A stretch of 58,861 nucleotides of DNA from Intrasporangiaceae bacterium (GTDB taxonomy: Bacteria > Actinomycetota > Actinomycetes > Actinomycetales > Dermatophilaceae): the NCBI GenBank assembly GCA_021324575.1, contig JAJPIW010000072.1, positions 1-58,861 of the forward strand. Direction: 5' to 3'. Made by a program: the position numbers and the translations under genes. The notes under the pieces are model-generated. The model saw only the letters and a list, made by a program, of their open reading frames with translations, searched no databases and had not been told where the DNA came from. Below, piece after piece: positions 9,018-16,268 of the stretch. Position 1 is the stretch's first letter. Each line of letters starts with the position of its first letter.

Positions 9018-10004
9018 GTGAGCCAACCCAGCACCACGATGACGGGGGCGACCGGCAAGCCGGCCGCCCCCGTCGGGGCCCGACCTCGGGGCCGCCGACG
9101 AGCCACGGTCCGGGGCCGGGGGGCGATCTCGCCCCTCGCCGCCCTGGTCTGGCTGGCCCCGGCCCTCCTGCTCATCGTGGGGGTCGTGCTCTGGCCGGCA
9201 GTGGAGCTGGTTCGCGCCTCGCGGTCGCGCTACTCGATCACCGGGCTGCGCAAGGGACCGGCGGGGTGGGACAACTTCCGCAACGTCCTCGCCAACGACT
9301 CCCTCGGCACCGTGCTCACCAACACGGTCATCTGGGTCATCGCCGTCGTCGCGCTCACCATCGCGATCAGCCTCGGCGTGGCCCAGTTCCTCACCAAGGA
9401 CTTCTGGGGCCGGCGCTTCGTCCGGTGGGCCGTCATCGTGCCGTGGGCCGCCTCGCTCGTGATCACGGCCCGCCTGTTCACGCTGATCTACTCGTACTAC
9501 TACGGCTCGATCAACGCCGTGCTGCTCGACCTGCACCTCATCACGACCCCCATCGACTTCCTCGGCAGCGACAAGCTGATCATGCCCTCGATGATCGCCG
9601 TCGGCGTCTTCGTGTCGATCCCGTTCACGGCATACGTCTTCGTCGCCGGACTGGGCGCCATCCCCACCGAGGTGCACGAGGCGGCGCGGATCGACGGCGG
9701 CAGCCCGTGGCAGATCTGGCGGCACATCACCTTGCCGCTGCTGCGCCCGGCGATCCTCGTCGCGTCGGTCATGAACATGATCTACGTCTTCAACAGCTTC
9801 CCGATCGTCTACACGCTGAACGAGTCCAACCCGGGCTTCTCGCACGACACGACGATCACCTTCATGTACAAGCTGGCGTTCAAGAGCGCCGAAAAGGACG
9901 TCGGCCAGTCGGCCGCGGCCGGGCTCTTCAACGTCGTCATCATCCTCGTCGCGGTCCTCGTCTACCTCCGGGTCACCCGCTGGCGTGATCAGGAGGAGCA
10001 GTGA
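9018..10004 (+). CDS. Sugar ABC transporter permease, subunit 1 (MalF-like)
   Basis: This 328-residue inner-membrane permease starts at GTG 9018, five bases after the binding-protein stop; ATG 9039 is possible. After a basic cytoplasmic N-terminus there are about six membrane spans. The ATPase-contact EAA loop is seen as HEAARIDGGSPWQIW followed by ITLPLLRP. It pairs with the following permease to form the channel. The stop overlaps the next start by 4 bases, so translation is probably coupled. Confidence 0.9.
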   Translation: MSQPSTTMTGATGKPAAPVGARPRGRRRATVRGRGAISPLAALVWLAPALLLIVGVVLWPAVELVRASRSRYSITGLRKGPAGWDNFRNVLANDSLGTVLTNTVIWVIAVVALTIAISLGVAQFLTKDFWGRRFVRWAVIVPWAASLVITARLFTLIYSYYYGSINAVLLDLHLITTPIDFLGSDKLIMPSMIAVGVFVSIPFTAYVFVAGLGAIPTEVHEAARIDGGSPWQIWRHITLPLLRPAILVASVMNMIYVFNSFPIVYTLNESNPGFSHDTTITFMYKLAFKSAEKDVGQSAAAGLFNVVIILVAVLVYLRVTRWRDQEEQ

Positions 10005-10843
10005 GCGCCCCTGCCATCAGCTGGCGCCGGTCCCGGCCGTGGGCGCTGCCGGTCGTCGGCCTCGCCGTCGGTCTGGCGTTCCTCTGGCCCTACCTCGTCA
10101 TGCTCCTCGATGCCTTCCGACCGTCGGAGGACGTCGTCCAGACCCCGCCGTCCCTGCTGCCGCGGGTGTGGAAGTGGTCGACCTTCGGTGAGGTGCTCGG
10201 TGACGAGCGGTTCCTCGCCTGGCTGAAGACCTCGTTGCTGGTGTCCGTCGCCTCGACGGCGATTGTCGTCCTCGTGGCCGTGCCCGCGGCATACGCGACG
10301 GCCCGCTTCCGCTTCCCCGGCCGGATGGCATTCCTCTTCGTCGTCCTCGTGACCCAGATGTTCTCGCCGACGTCGCTCGTCGTCGGCATCTACCGGGAGT
10401 TCTTCTCGCTCAACCTGGTCAACACCTATCTCGCGCTCATCCTCACCAACGCGGCGTTCAACCTGGCCTTCGCCATCTGGATCCTGCACGGCTTCTTCTC
10501 CTCGATCCCGGTCGAGCTGGAGGAGGCGGCCGAGCTGGACGGGTGCGGCCGGTTCGCGACCCTGCGACGGGTGATGCTGCCGCTCACCCTGCCCGGGCTG
10601 GTGACGGCGACCGTGTTCACGTTCATCGCGGCGTGGAACGAGTACGTCGTCGCCCTGACCCTGATGCTGGACGACACCAAGAAGCCGCTCACCGTCGGGA
10701 TCAACTCCTACGTCACCGGCTACGAGCAGAACTGGGACCAGCTGTTCGGCGCATCGATCATCGCCATCGTGCCGGTCGTCATCCTCTTCGCCGTCATCGA
10801 GCGACACCTCGTCGGCGGTCTCACCGCGGGGTCGGTCAAGTGA
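10001..10843 (+). CDS. Sugar ABC transporter permease, subunit 2 (MalG-like)
   Basis: This 280-residue permease is the partner of the preceding one. GTG 10001 overlaps the previous stop by 4 bases and has AGGAGG just upstream. There are six predicted membrane spans and an EAA loop, LEEAAELDGCGRFATLRRV, before the LPLTLPG turn. Its stop overlaps the DeoR gene start by 4 bases. Family and role are clear; the transported sugar is inferred only from context. Confidence 0.9.
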   Translation: MSAPAISWRRSRPWALPVVGLAVGLAFLWPYLVMLLDAFRPSEDVVQTPPSLLPRVWKWSTFGEVLGDERFLAWLKTSLLVSVASTAIVVLVAVPAAYATARFRFPGRMAFLFVVLVTQMFSPTSLVVGIYREFFSLNLVNTYLALILTNAAFNLAFAIWILHGFFSSIPVELEEAAELDGCGRFATLRRVMLPLTLPGLVTATVFTFIAAWNEYVVALTLMLDDTKKPLTVGINSYVTGYEQNWDQLFGASIIAIVPVVILFAVIERHLVGGLTAGSVK

Positions 10844-11652
10844 CGACGACCCGCGACGGGCACGTGGGCGACCGAGGTGCGCGCTGGAACGCCATGCTCG
10901 CCCTGCTCGCCGAGCGCGGTCGGCTGGGAGTGGCCGAGGTGGTCACCGAGCTGGGCGTGAGCGAGGCCACCGTCCGCCGCGACTTCGGCGAGCTCGCGGC
11001 CCAGCAGCTGGTCACCCGCACCCACGGAGGGGTGACCGCCACGGCCGTCGCCTACGACCTGCCGGCACGGTACCGGCAGGCGGGACGCGACACCGCCAAG
11101 GAGCGGATCGCCGCGCGGGCAGCGGGACTGGTCGCGGTCGGCTCGGTGGTCGGCTTCAACGGAGGCACCACGACCAGTGCCGTGGCCCGTGCCGTGGCTG
11201 CCCGGTCCGACCTGGCTCTCTCCAGCGAACGTCCGGCGCTCACAGTCGTGACGAACGCCCTCAACATCGCGGCCGAGATGGTGCTTCGGCCGTTCGTGCG
11301 CTGTGTCTCGCTGGGAGGCGTCGCGCGACCGGAGTCCTACGAGCTGGCCGGGCCGCTCGCGACGATGGTCCTGGACCAGCTCTGGCTCGACACGCTGTTC
11401 CTCGGGGTCGACGCCCTCTCCGCGGAGGCCGGCGCCACCTGTCGGCACGAGGGCGAGGCGGGGGTCAACGCCCACATGGTCGAGCGGTCCGACCGGGTCA
11501 TCGTCGTGGCCACCGGGGCCAAGGTCGGCCGTCGGGCCTTCGCCAAGATCTGCGCACCGAACCGGATCGACACCGTGGTGACCGACCGGTCGGCGTCGGA
11601 GGAGTCCGTTCGCGGACTGCGCGAGGCCGGGCTCACCGTCGAGGTGGTGTGA
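10840..11652 (+). CDS. DeoR-family transcriptional regulator
   Basis: This 270-residue regulator has an N-terminal winged helix (LGVAEVVTELGVSEATVRRD, then LVTRTHGG) and a C-terminal phosphosugar-sensing DeoR domain with the GFNGGTTTSAVAR and FLGVDALS motifs. GTG 10840 overlaps the permease stop by 4 bases, so it is made with the importer. Members usually repress sugar genes and are released by a phosphorylated sugar intermediate. A likely target is the 7519-7740 gap. Together with the dre-like site this suggests two layers of control. Confidence 0.9.
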   Translation: MTTTRDGHVGDRGARWNAMLALLAERGRLGVAEVVTELGVSEATVRRDFGELAAQQLVTRTHGGVTATAVAYDLPARYRQAGRDTAKERIAARAAGLVAVGSVVGFNGGTTTSAVARAVAARSDLALSSERPALTVVTNALNIAAEMVLRPFVRCVSLGGVARPESYELAGPLATMVLDQLWLDTLFLGVDALSAEAGATCRHEGEAGVNAHMVERSDRVIVVATGAKVGRRAFAKICAPNRIDTVVTDRSASEESVRGLREAGLTVEVV

Positions 11653-11656
11653 CACC

Positions 11657-12583
11657 GTGACCGCGTCCGAGCTGGTGGCCGCCGTCGACGTCGGGGGTAC
11701 CCGCATCAAGGCTGCCCTCGTGGACTCCCTTGGCGTGGAACGGGTTTCGCGTACCCTCCCGACGCCGACCGGCCTGGACCGACCGGGCGTCCTCGTCGAC
11801 ACCGTGGCCTCGGTGGTCGACGACCTGGTCCGCTCGACGCCGGGCACTGCCGTGCAGGCCTGCGGAGTCGTCGTCCCCGGGATCGTGGACGACGTCGCCG
11901 GCGTCGCCCGGTGGTCGGGCAACCTCGGCTGGCGCGACCTGCCGCTCGCCGGACCGCTCGCGGAGCGCACCGGTCTGCGGGTGGCGCTCGGCCACGACGT
12001 CCGGGCGGGGCTGCTCGCCGAGGTGGGGTTCGGTGCCGCCCGCGGTGCCAGGAACGCGCTGTTCGTCGCCATCGGCACCGGGATCGCAGGTGCCCTGCTC
12101 GTGGACGGCCGGGTCCTCTCCGGTGAGGGGTATGCCGGTGAGCTCGGCCACGTCGTCGTCGAGCCGGGCGGTCCGCGATGTGCGTGCGGGGGCAACGGCT
12201 GCCTGGAGGTGGTCGCCTCGGCCGCGGCGATCGAACGGGCATATACCGCGGCCCGGGCTGGGTCGGAGCAGCTCGGGGAGTCGGTGACGGCCGAGGTCGT
12301 TGCGCGTCGGGTCGCGGCAGCGGAGCCGGCTGCCGTGGCGGTCTGGGGCCGTGCGGTCGAGGCACTGGCAACCGCTGTGACGGCGGTCGTCACGCTGACC
12401 GGGATCGACCTCGTCGTCCTGGGGGGCGGGCTGGCTGAGAGCGGGGACCTGCTCCTGGGGCCGCTGGCCGCCCGGGTGGCCGGGTCGCTGACCTTCCAGC
12501 GCCGTCCCGCGTTCGTGCGAGCCGCCCTCGGCGACCGGGCCGGATGTCTCGGGGCTGCCTGTCTGGCAAGGGGACTCGCGTGA
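11657..12583 (+). CDS. ROK-family sugar kinase
   Basis: This 308-residue protein has the ROK ATP/sugar motifs: DVGGTRIKAALVD at the N-terminus, IGTGIAGALLVDGRV, the GELGH substrate loop, and a zinc-binding CACGGNGCLE. ROK kinases phosphorylate glucose, GlcNAc, ManNAc or related sugars with ATP in the cytoplasm. Its place after the importer suggests it phosphorylates the imported sugar or amino sugar at C6. The start is GTG 11657, four bases after the DeoR stop. Its 3' end overlaps the PfkB-type kinase by 4 bases. The octamer CGGCATAC/GTATGCCG falls inside it at 12129. Confidence 0.88.
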   Translation: MTASELVAAVDVGGTRIKAALVDSLGVERVSRTLPTPTGLDRPGVLVDTVASVVDDLVRSTPGTAVQACGVVVPGIVDDVAGVARWSGNLGWRDLPLAGPLAERTGLRVALGHDVRAGLLAEVGFGAARGARNALFVAIGTGIAGALLVDGRVLSGEGYAGELGHVVVEPGGPRCACGGNGCLEVVASAAAIERAYTAARAGSEQLGESVTAEVVARRVAAAEPAAVAVWGRAVEALATAVTAVVTLTGIDLVVLGGGLAESGDLLLGPLAARVAGSLTFQRRPAFVRAALGDRAGCLGAACLARGLA

Positions 12584-13509
12584 TCGTGACCGTGACGCCG
12601 AACCCCGCGCTCGATGTGACGTACGCCGTGGACAGGGTGGCGCTCGGCCGGAGCCATCGGGTCCGCGAGGTCCGCGAGGTGGCCGGCGGCAAGGGGCTCA
12701 ACGTCGCCGGCGTCCTCACCGCGATGGGCCGGGAGGTGATGGCGCTCGGCCTCGTGGGTGCCGGGGGAGAGGCGATCGCCGAGGACCTGGCCGCGCGCGG
12801 CATACGCCATTCGCTGGGTCGAGTCGACGGGACGGTTCGGCGCACCGTCACCGTGGTGTCGTCCGGGGACGGTGAGGCCACTGCGTTCAACGAGCCCGGA
12901 CCGCGCTGGACGGCGCAGGCCGCCGACACACTCCGCGCTCTGGTGACCCGGACCCTCGGGGCGGTCCGCCCCGCCGTTCTCGTCATCTCCGGAAGTGTCC
13001 CGCCCGGTATGCCGGTCGACGGGCTGTCCGCGCTGGTCGCGATCGGACGTGCGCACGGCTGCGTCGTCATCGTCGACGCGGCTCGGGAGGCCCTGGCCGG
13101 TGTGCTCGGGGTCGGTCCCGACCTGGTCAAGCCCAACCACCACGAGCTCGCCGAAGTCGTCGGTACCACGGACCCGGTGACCGGTGCTGCCCGGCTGCGA
13201 GAGCGCGGCGCCAACCAAGTCGTCGTGTCCTGCGGCCCGCGCGGCCTGGTGCTCGTCGACGACGGCTTGGCGGTCCGCGCGTCCCTGCCAGACGCACTGC
13301 GCGGCAATGCAACTGGCGCGGGAGATGCCGCGGTGGCCGCCCTTGCGGCGGGTCTCGCCGAGGGCCGTTCCGGAGTCCAGCTGCTCGCCGACGCGGTGGC
13401 CTGGTCGGCTGCGTCGGTCCTCGAACCCACGGCCGGCATCGTCGACCCCGCCGTCGTCGAGCGACTGCGCGCGACCGTTGTCCTGACCGCCGAGCCGGCG
13501 ACCGGCTGA
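12580..13509 (+). CDS. PfkB-family 1-phosphofructokinase / tagatose-6-phosphate kinase-like protein
   Basis: This 309-residue kinase starts at GTG 12580, overlapping the ROK gene stop by 4 bases. The opening TVTPNPALDVTY and the GGKGLNVA sugar-binding loop are characteristic of the FruK/LacC branch of PfkB. The C-terminal ATP/anion-hole motif is seen as ATGAGDAAVAALAAG, with the catalytic Asp in GAGD. In this cluster it most simply phosphorylates the ketose phosphate released by the SIS enzyme. FruK and LacC cannot be told apart from the sequence alone, so no symbol is given. Confidence 0.85.
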   Translation: MIVTVTPNPALDVTYAVDRVALGRSHRVREVREVAGGKGLNVAGVLTAMGREVMALGLVGAGGEAIAEDLAARGIRHSLGRVDGTVRRTVTVVSSGDGEATAFNEPGPRWTAQAADTLRALVTRTLGAVRPAVLVISGSVPPGMPVDGLSALVAIGRAHGCVVIVDAAREALAGVLGVGPDLVKPNHHELAEVVGTTDPVTGAARLRERGANQVVVSCGPRGLVLVDDGLAVRASLPDALRGNATGAGDAAVAALAAGLAEGRSGVQLLADAVAWSAASVLEPTAGIVDPAVVERLRATVVLTAEPATG

Positions 13510-13517
13510 CGCCGCGG

Positions 13518-13523
13518 CATACT
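13518..13523 (+). promoter_or_regulatory. Candidate leaderless -10 box overlapping a CGGCATAC motif
   Basis: CATACT lies 6 bases before the ATG of the phosphatase gene, the spacing of actinobacterial leaderless promoters. It is formed by one copy of the dispersed octamer, while a second copy covers the start codon. Confidence 0.4.
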
Positions 13524-13529
13524 CCCGGT

Positions 13530-14150
13530 ATGCCGTTGCACTGCCCGACGAGGTTCTTCATCGCCCGCCACGGTGACGCCGGCTACGCCCATGCCCACGT
13601 CATGTCCGACGACGGTGGCTGGCTGACCGGGAAGGGTCGCGAACAGGTGCAGTCGTGCGCGGCCGCGCTCACGGCGGACCGGATCGCCGCGGTTCACACC
13701 AGTCCCCTCGACCGGGCCGTGCAGTCCGGTGAGATCGCCGCGCCGATCCTGTCCGTGGCCGTCGAGGTCGCGCCCGGGCTGGCCGAGATCTCGGTCGGCG
13801 ACTGCGCGGGCAAGCCGTGGGGTGACCCCTCGCTCCAGTCCGTCTACGACGCGTGGATGGCCGGCGACCTGCACGCGCGGGTACCCGGGGGCGAGACGGG
13901 CGCTGAGGTGATCGCGCGGTTCCGCGACGCCGTGGAGTCGATCGCCGATCGGTACCGCGGCGAGCAAGTGCTCCTCTTCAGCCATGGCGGCGTGATGTCG
14001 TTCGCCATCCCTCGGCTCGCCGCGAACACCGCCGACGACCTGGCCCACAGGAAGTTCATCCCCAACGCCGTGCCCGCGGTCGTCGAGGTGGGTGACGAGG
14101 GCTGGCGGGTCCTGTCCTGGCCCGGCTCGGCCGACGCGGCATCGGTCTGA
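13530..14150 (+). CDS. Histidine phosphatase (phosphoglycerate mutase family)
   Basis: This 206-residue protein has the phosphohistidine motif ARHGDAG near residue 12, HTSPLDRAVQSG (second catalytic region) and LFSHGGVM (second histidine). These are the landmarks of broad-specificity phosphatases of the phosphoglycerate mutase superfamily. The substrate is unknown. The ATG is part of a GTATGCCG octamer (13528) and no ribosome-binding site is seen, fitting a leaderless start. It converges on nucS with only 2 bases between the stop codons. Confidence 0.85.
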   Translation: MPLHCPTRFFIARHGDAGYAHAHVMSDDGGWLTGKGREQVQSCAAALTADRIAAVHTSPLDRAVQSGEIAAPILSVAVEVAPGLAEISVGDCAGKPWGDPSLQSVYDAWMAGDLHARVPGGETGAEVIARFRDAVESIADRYRGEQVLLFSHGGVMSFAIPRLAANTADDLAHRKFIPNAVPAVVEVGDEGWRVLSWPGSADAASV

Positions 14151-14152
14151 CC

Positions 14153-14848
14153 CTAGAACAGGCGGTGGTCGCTGTTGTCGATGCCCTTGAGCTCGTCGTA
14201 GTCGAGGACGACGCACCGGATGCCGCGGTCCTCGGCGAGGGTCCGCGCCTGCGGCTTGATCTGCTGGGCGGCGAAGATGCCGGTGACGGGTCGCAGCGCC
14301 GGGTCGCGGTTCATCAGCTCGAGGTAGCGGGTCAGCTGCTCGACGCCGTCGATCTCGCCGCGTCGCTTGATCTCGACCGCGACACTGCCCCCGCTCGCGT
14401 CGCGGCAGAGGATGTCCACCGGGCCGATCGGGGTCATGTACTCGCGCCGGGTCAGGGTGAAGCCGTCGCCCAGCGTGGTGATGTGCTCGGCGAGCAGCTT
14501 CTGGAGGTGGGCCTCGACGCCGTCCTTGACCAGGCCGGGGTCGACGCCGAGGTCGTGGGCGCTGTCGTGGTGCACCTCGTGCAGCCGGACCCGGAGCCTG
14601 TCCTCGCTCTTGGCGTGCTGGACGACCCAGACCCCGGTCACCCCGTCGGCGGCCTCGGCTTCGTCCGGCTCGACCTCGGCCATCGCGCACGGCGGCGACA
14701 TCCAGTTGAGCGGCTTGTACGAGCCGCCGTCACTGTGGATGAGGACCGACCCGTCGGCCTTGACCAGGAGCAGCCTGTTGGCGAGGGGGAGGTGGGCGGT
14801 CAGCCGGCCGTCGTAGTCGACGCTGCACGTCGCAATCACCACTCGCAC
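14153..14848 (-). CDS. nucS: NucS/EndoMS mismatch-specific endonuclease
   Basis: This 231-residue protein matches actinobacterial NucS. NucS cuts both strands around mismatches and replaces MutS/MutL in most Actinobacteria. The N-terminal half is a beta-rich DNA-binding domain. The C-terminal RecB-like nuclease carries [20 protein letters not shown], with the D...E-x-K catalytic residues, then [10 protein letters not shown]. The C-terminal end (DHRLF) resembles the beta-clamp/PCNA-interacting tail described in the family. It starts with GTG and no Shine-Dalgarno, behind a TAGAGT box 8 bases upstream, so it is probably leaderless. Confidence 0.93.
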   Translation of the reverse strand: MRVVIATCSVDYDGRLTAHLPLANRLLLVKADGSVLIHSDGGSYKPLNWMSPPCAMAEVEPDEAEAADGVTGVWVVQHAKSEDRLRVRLHEVHHDSAHDLGVDPGLVKDGVEAHLQKLLAEHITTLGDGFTLTRREYMTPIGPVDILCRDASGGSVAVEIKRRGEIDGVEQLTRYLELMNRDPALRPVTGIFAAQQIKPQARTLAEDRGIRCVVLDYDELKGIDNSDHRLF

Positions 14849-14856
14849 GAGGGGTC

Positions 14857-14862
14857 ACTCTA
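14857..14862 (-). promoter_or_regulatory. Leaderless -10 box of nucS
   Basis: On the minus strand TAGAGT lies 8 bases before the GTG start; no ribosome-binding site lies between. Confidence 0.5.
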
Positions 14863-14920
14863 ACGGCCGTTGCGAGGTGCGGATTCCCGGCGCACACTGG
14901 ACGGCAGGAGGTCCCGCGCC

Positions 14921-15325
14921 ATGGAAGTCGCACTCGTCAACGCGGCCGGCTTTGCCGCGCTCATCACGACGATGCTCCTCGGCGTGCGCTGGTGGACGAC
15001 GGGTCGCCCGCCCAAGGTCGTCACTCCGGTGGTCCACCGGATCGAGGTGGTCTTCGAGCGGACGCGGCCCAAGCGGGAACCCATGCCGCCGGTGCTCCTG
15101 GCCCTGGAGCTGCGACGCCTCGCCGAGGAGCTGCGGGCCGTCGAGGACACCGTCCAGCCGTCCAAGGCCGAGCGGATCGCCTCGTGCACCCTGGCCTACG
15201 ACTACGCCCTGCGTGAGTACTCGCGCAGCGTCGACATCCCCACCCCACCCGGCGTTCGCGGGCTGACCAAGCGGCAGCGCTTCGAGCTGGAGTCGCTCCT
15301 CACCCTGCGCGGACACGACTGGTAG
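14921..15325 (+). CDS. Small membrane-anchored protein of unknown function
   Basis: This 134-residue protein starts at ATG 14921 behind a strong GGCAGGAGG, the best ribosome-binding site in this region. One N-terminal membrane helix (VNAAGFAALITTMLLGV) is followed by a charged cytoplasmic part with a predicted helix (LALELRRLAEELRAVEDTV). The C-terminus is charged (LTKRQRFELESLL). I do not recognise a family. It diverges from nucS and overlaps the 3' end of the convergent DMT transporter gene by 26 bases. Confidence 0.65.
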   Translation: MEVALVNAAGFAALITTMLLGVRWWTTGRPPKVVTPVVHRIEVVFERTRPKREPMPPVLLALELRRLAEELRAVEDTVQPSKAERIASCTLAYDYALREYSRSVDIPTPPGVRGLTKRQRFELESLLTLRGHDW

Positions 15326-16172
15326 AGCCGGGTTCGCCGCTCCCGTCCGGCGCGGGTGGGGGTTCGGCCCGGCCGGCCAGGCTTAGGCAGCCGCCGAGCG
15401 CCACCAGGAAGCCGAGCCCGGCGAGCGGCCACCACCCCGCATGGACCCGGTCGCCCAGCCACGCCAGCCCGACGGCCGCCGGGATGAGGGTCTCCACCGA
15501 GAAGCAGATCGCGGCCACCGAGGTGACCGACCCGCTCTCCAGCGCTGCGGCATACGCGATGGTCCCGAGGATCCCGGCCGCGACGAGGATCCACACGTGG
15601 CGGTGCAGCAGCACGTGCCACAACGGGTCGGGGACGACCAGGGTGCGCGCGGCGACCCCGACGATGCCGAAGCCGAGCCCGGCCGCGGCAGCCAGGGCGG
15701 GCACCGAGGTCTGGTGCCCGCGCCGGGCCAGGCCCCAGCCGAGGAGTGCCGCCACGAGGACCAGTGCGCCCATCACGGCCGACCCGAAGCCACGCCCCGG
15801 CCGAACCGCGGGACCCTGGACGGCGGTCACGGCGAGCAGGGCCAGGCCCAGGACGACGCCCGCCACGGCAAGCCGCTCTCGACGGGTCAGCCGGGTCCCG
15901 AGGACGATCGCGCTGGCCAGGGCAGTCACGGCGACGCTGGAGGCGATGGCGCTCTGGACGAGGAACAGCGGCAACCGGCGCAGGGCGGCGATGGACGCGA
16001 GGAAGCCCAGGGTGTCCAGACCCAGCCCCGCGGCATACGGCCAGACGGCGCGGACGACATCCGCGATTCGTCGCGGGCGGGGGAGCGCGGCGAGCCGACG
16101 GACGCCGATCGCCTGGGCGACCGTCGCGATCCCGTAGGCCACGGCGGCCAGCAGCACTCCGATGAGACTCAC
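15300..16172 (-). CDS. DMT/EamA-like integral membrane transporter
   Basis: This 290-residue protein consists almost entirely of hydrophobic helices (about nine or ten), with a weak internal two-fold pattern, as in drug/metabolite transporters. The N-terminal part (AAVAYGIATVAQAIGVRRL) resembles the DMT subgroup common in actinobacteria. No substrate can be named. The C-terminal tail is proline- and glycine-rich. It is convergent with, and overlaps by 26 bases, the small membrane protein gene. Confidence 0.75.
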   Translation of the reverse strand: MSLIGVLLAAVAYGIATVAQAIGVRRLAALPRPRRIADVVRAVWPYAAGLGLDTLGFLASIAALRRLPLFLVQSAIASSVAVTALASAIVLGTRLTRRERLAVAGVVLGLALLAVTAVQGPAVRPGRGFGSAVMGALVLVAALLGWGLARRGHQTSVPALAAAAGLGFGIVGVAARTLVVPDPLWHVLLHRHVWILVAAGILGTIAYAAALESGSVTSVAAICFSVETLIPAAVGLAWLGDRVHAGWWPLAGLGFLVALGGCLSLAGRAEPPPAPDGSGEPGSTSRVRAG

Positions 16173-16254
16173 TGACCGAACGCTAGCGGGGCCGGCTGGA
16201 CGAGGCCCGGCGGACGGGGCGGGGACCGGCTTGCCAGGACCGGAAAATGGTTAG

Positions 16255-16260
16255 TACGCT
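16255..16260 (+). promoter_or_regulatory. Candidate leaderless -10 box of the MFS-MarR operon
   Basis: TACGCT lies 8 bases before ATG 16269. The area also contains GCTTGAAGC and a TGGTT/AACCA pair, a possible operator for the co-encoded MarR protein. Confidence 0.4.
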
Positions 16261-16268
16261 TGAAGCAA

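Noticed and set aside
14870-14920. Upstream start for the small membrane protein gene
   Set aside because: The GTG at 14870 has no ribosome-binding site, while ATG 14921 has a very strong one directly before a membrane helix.
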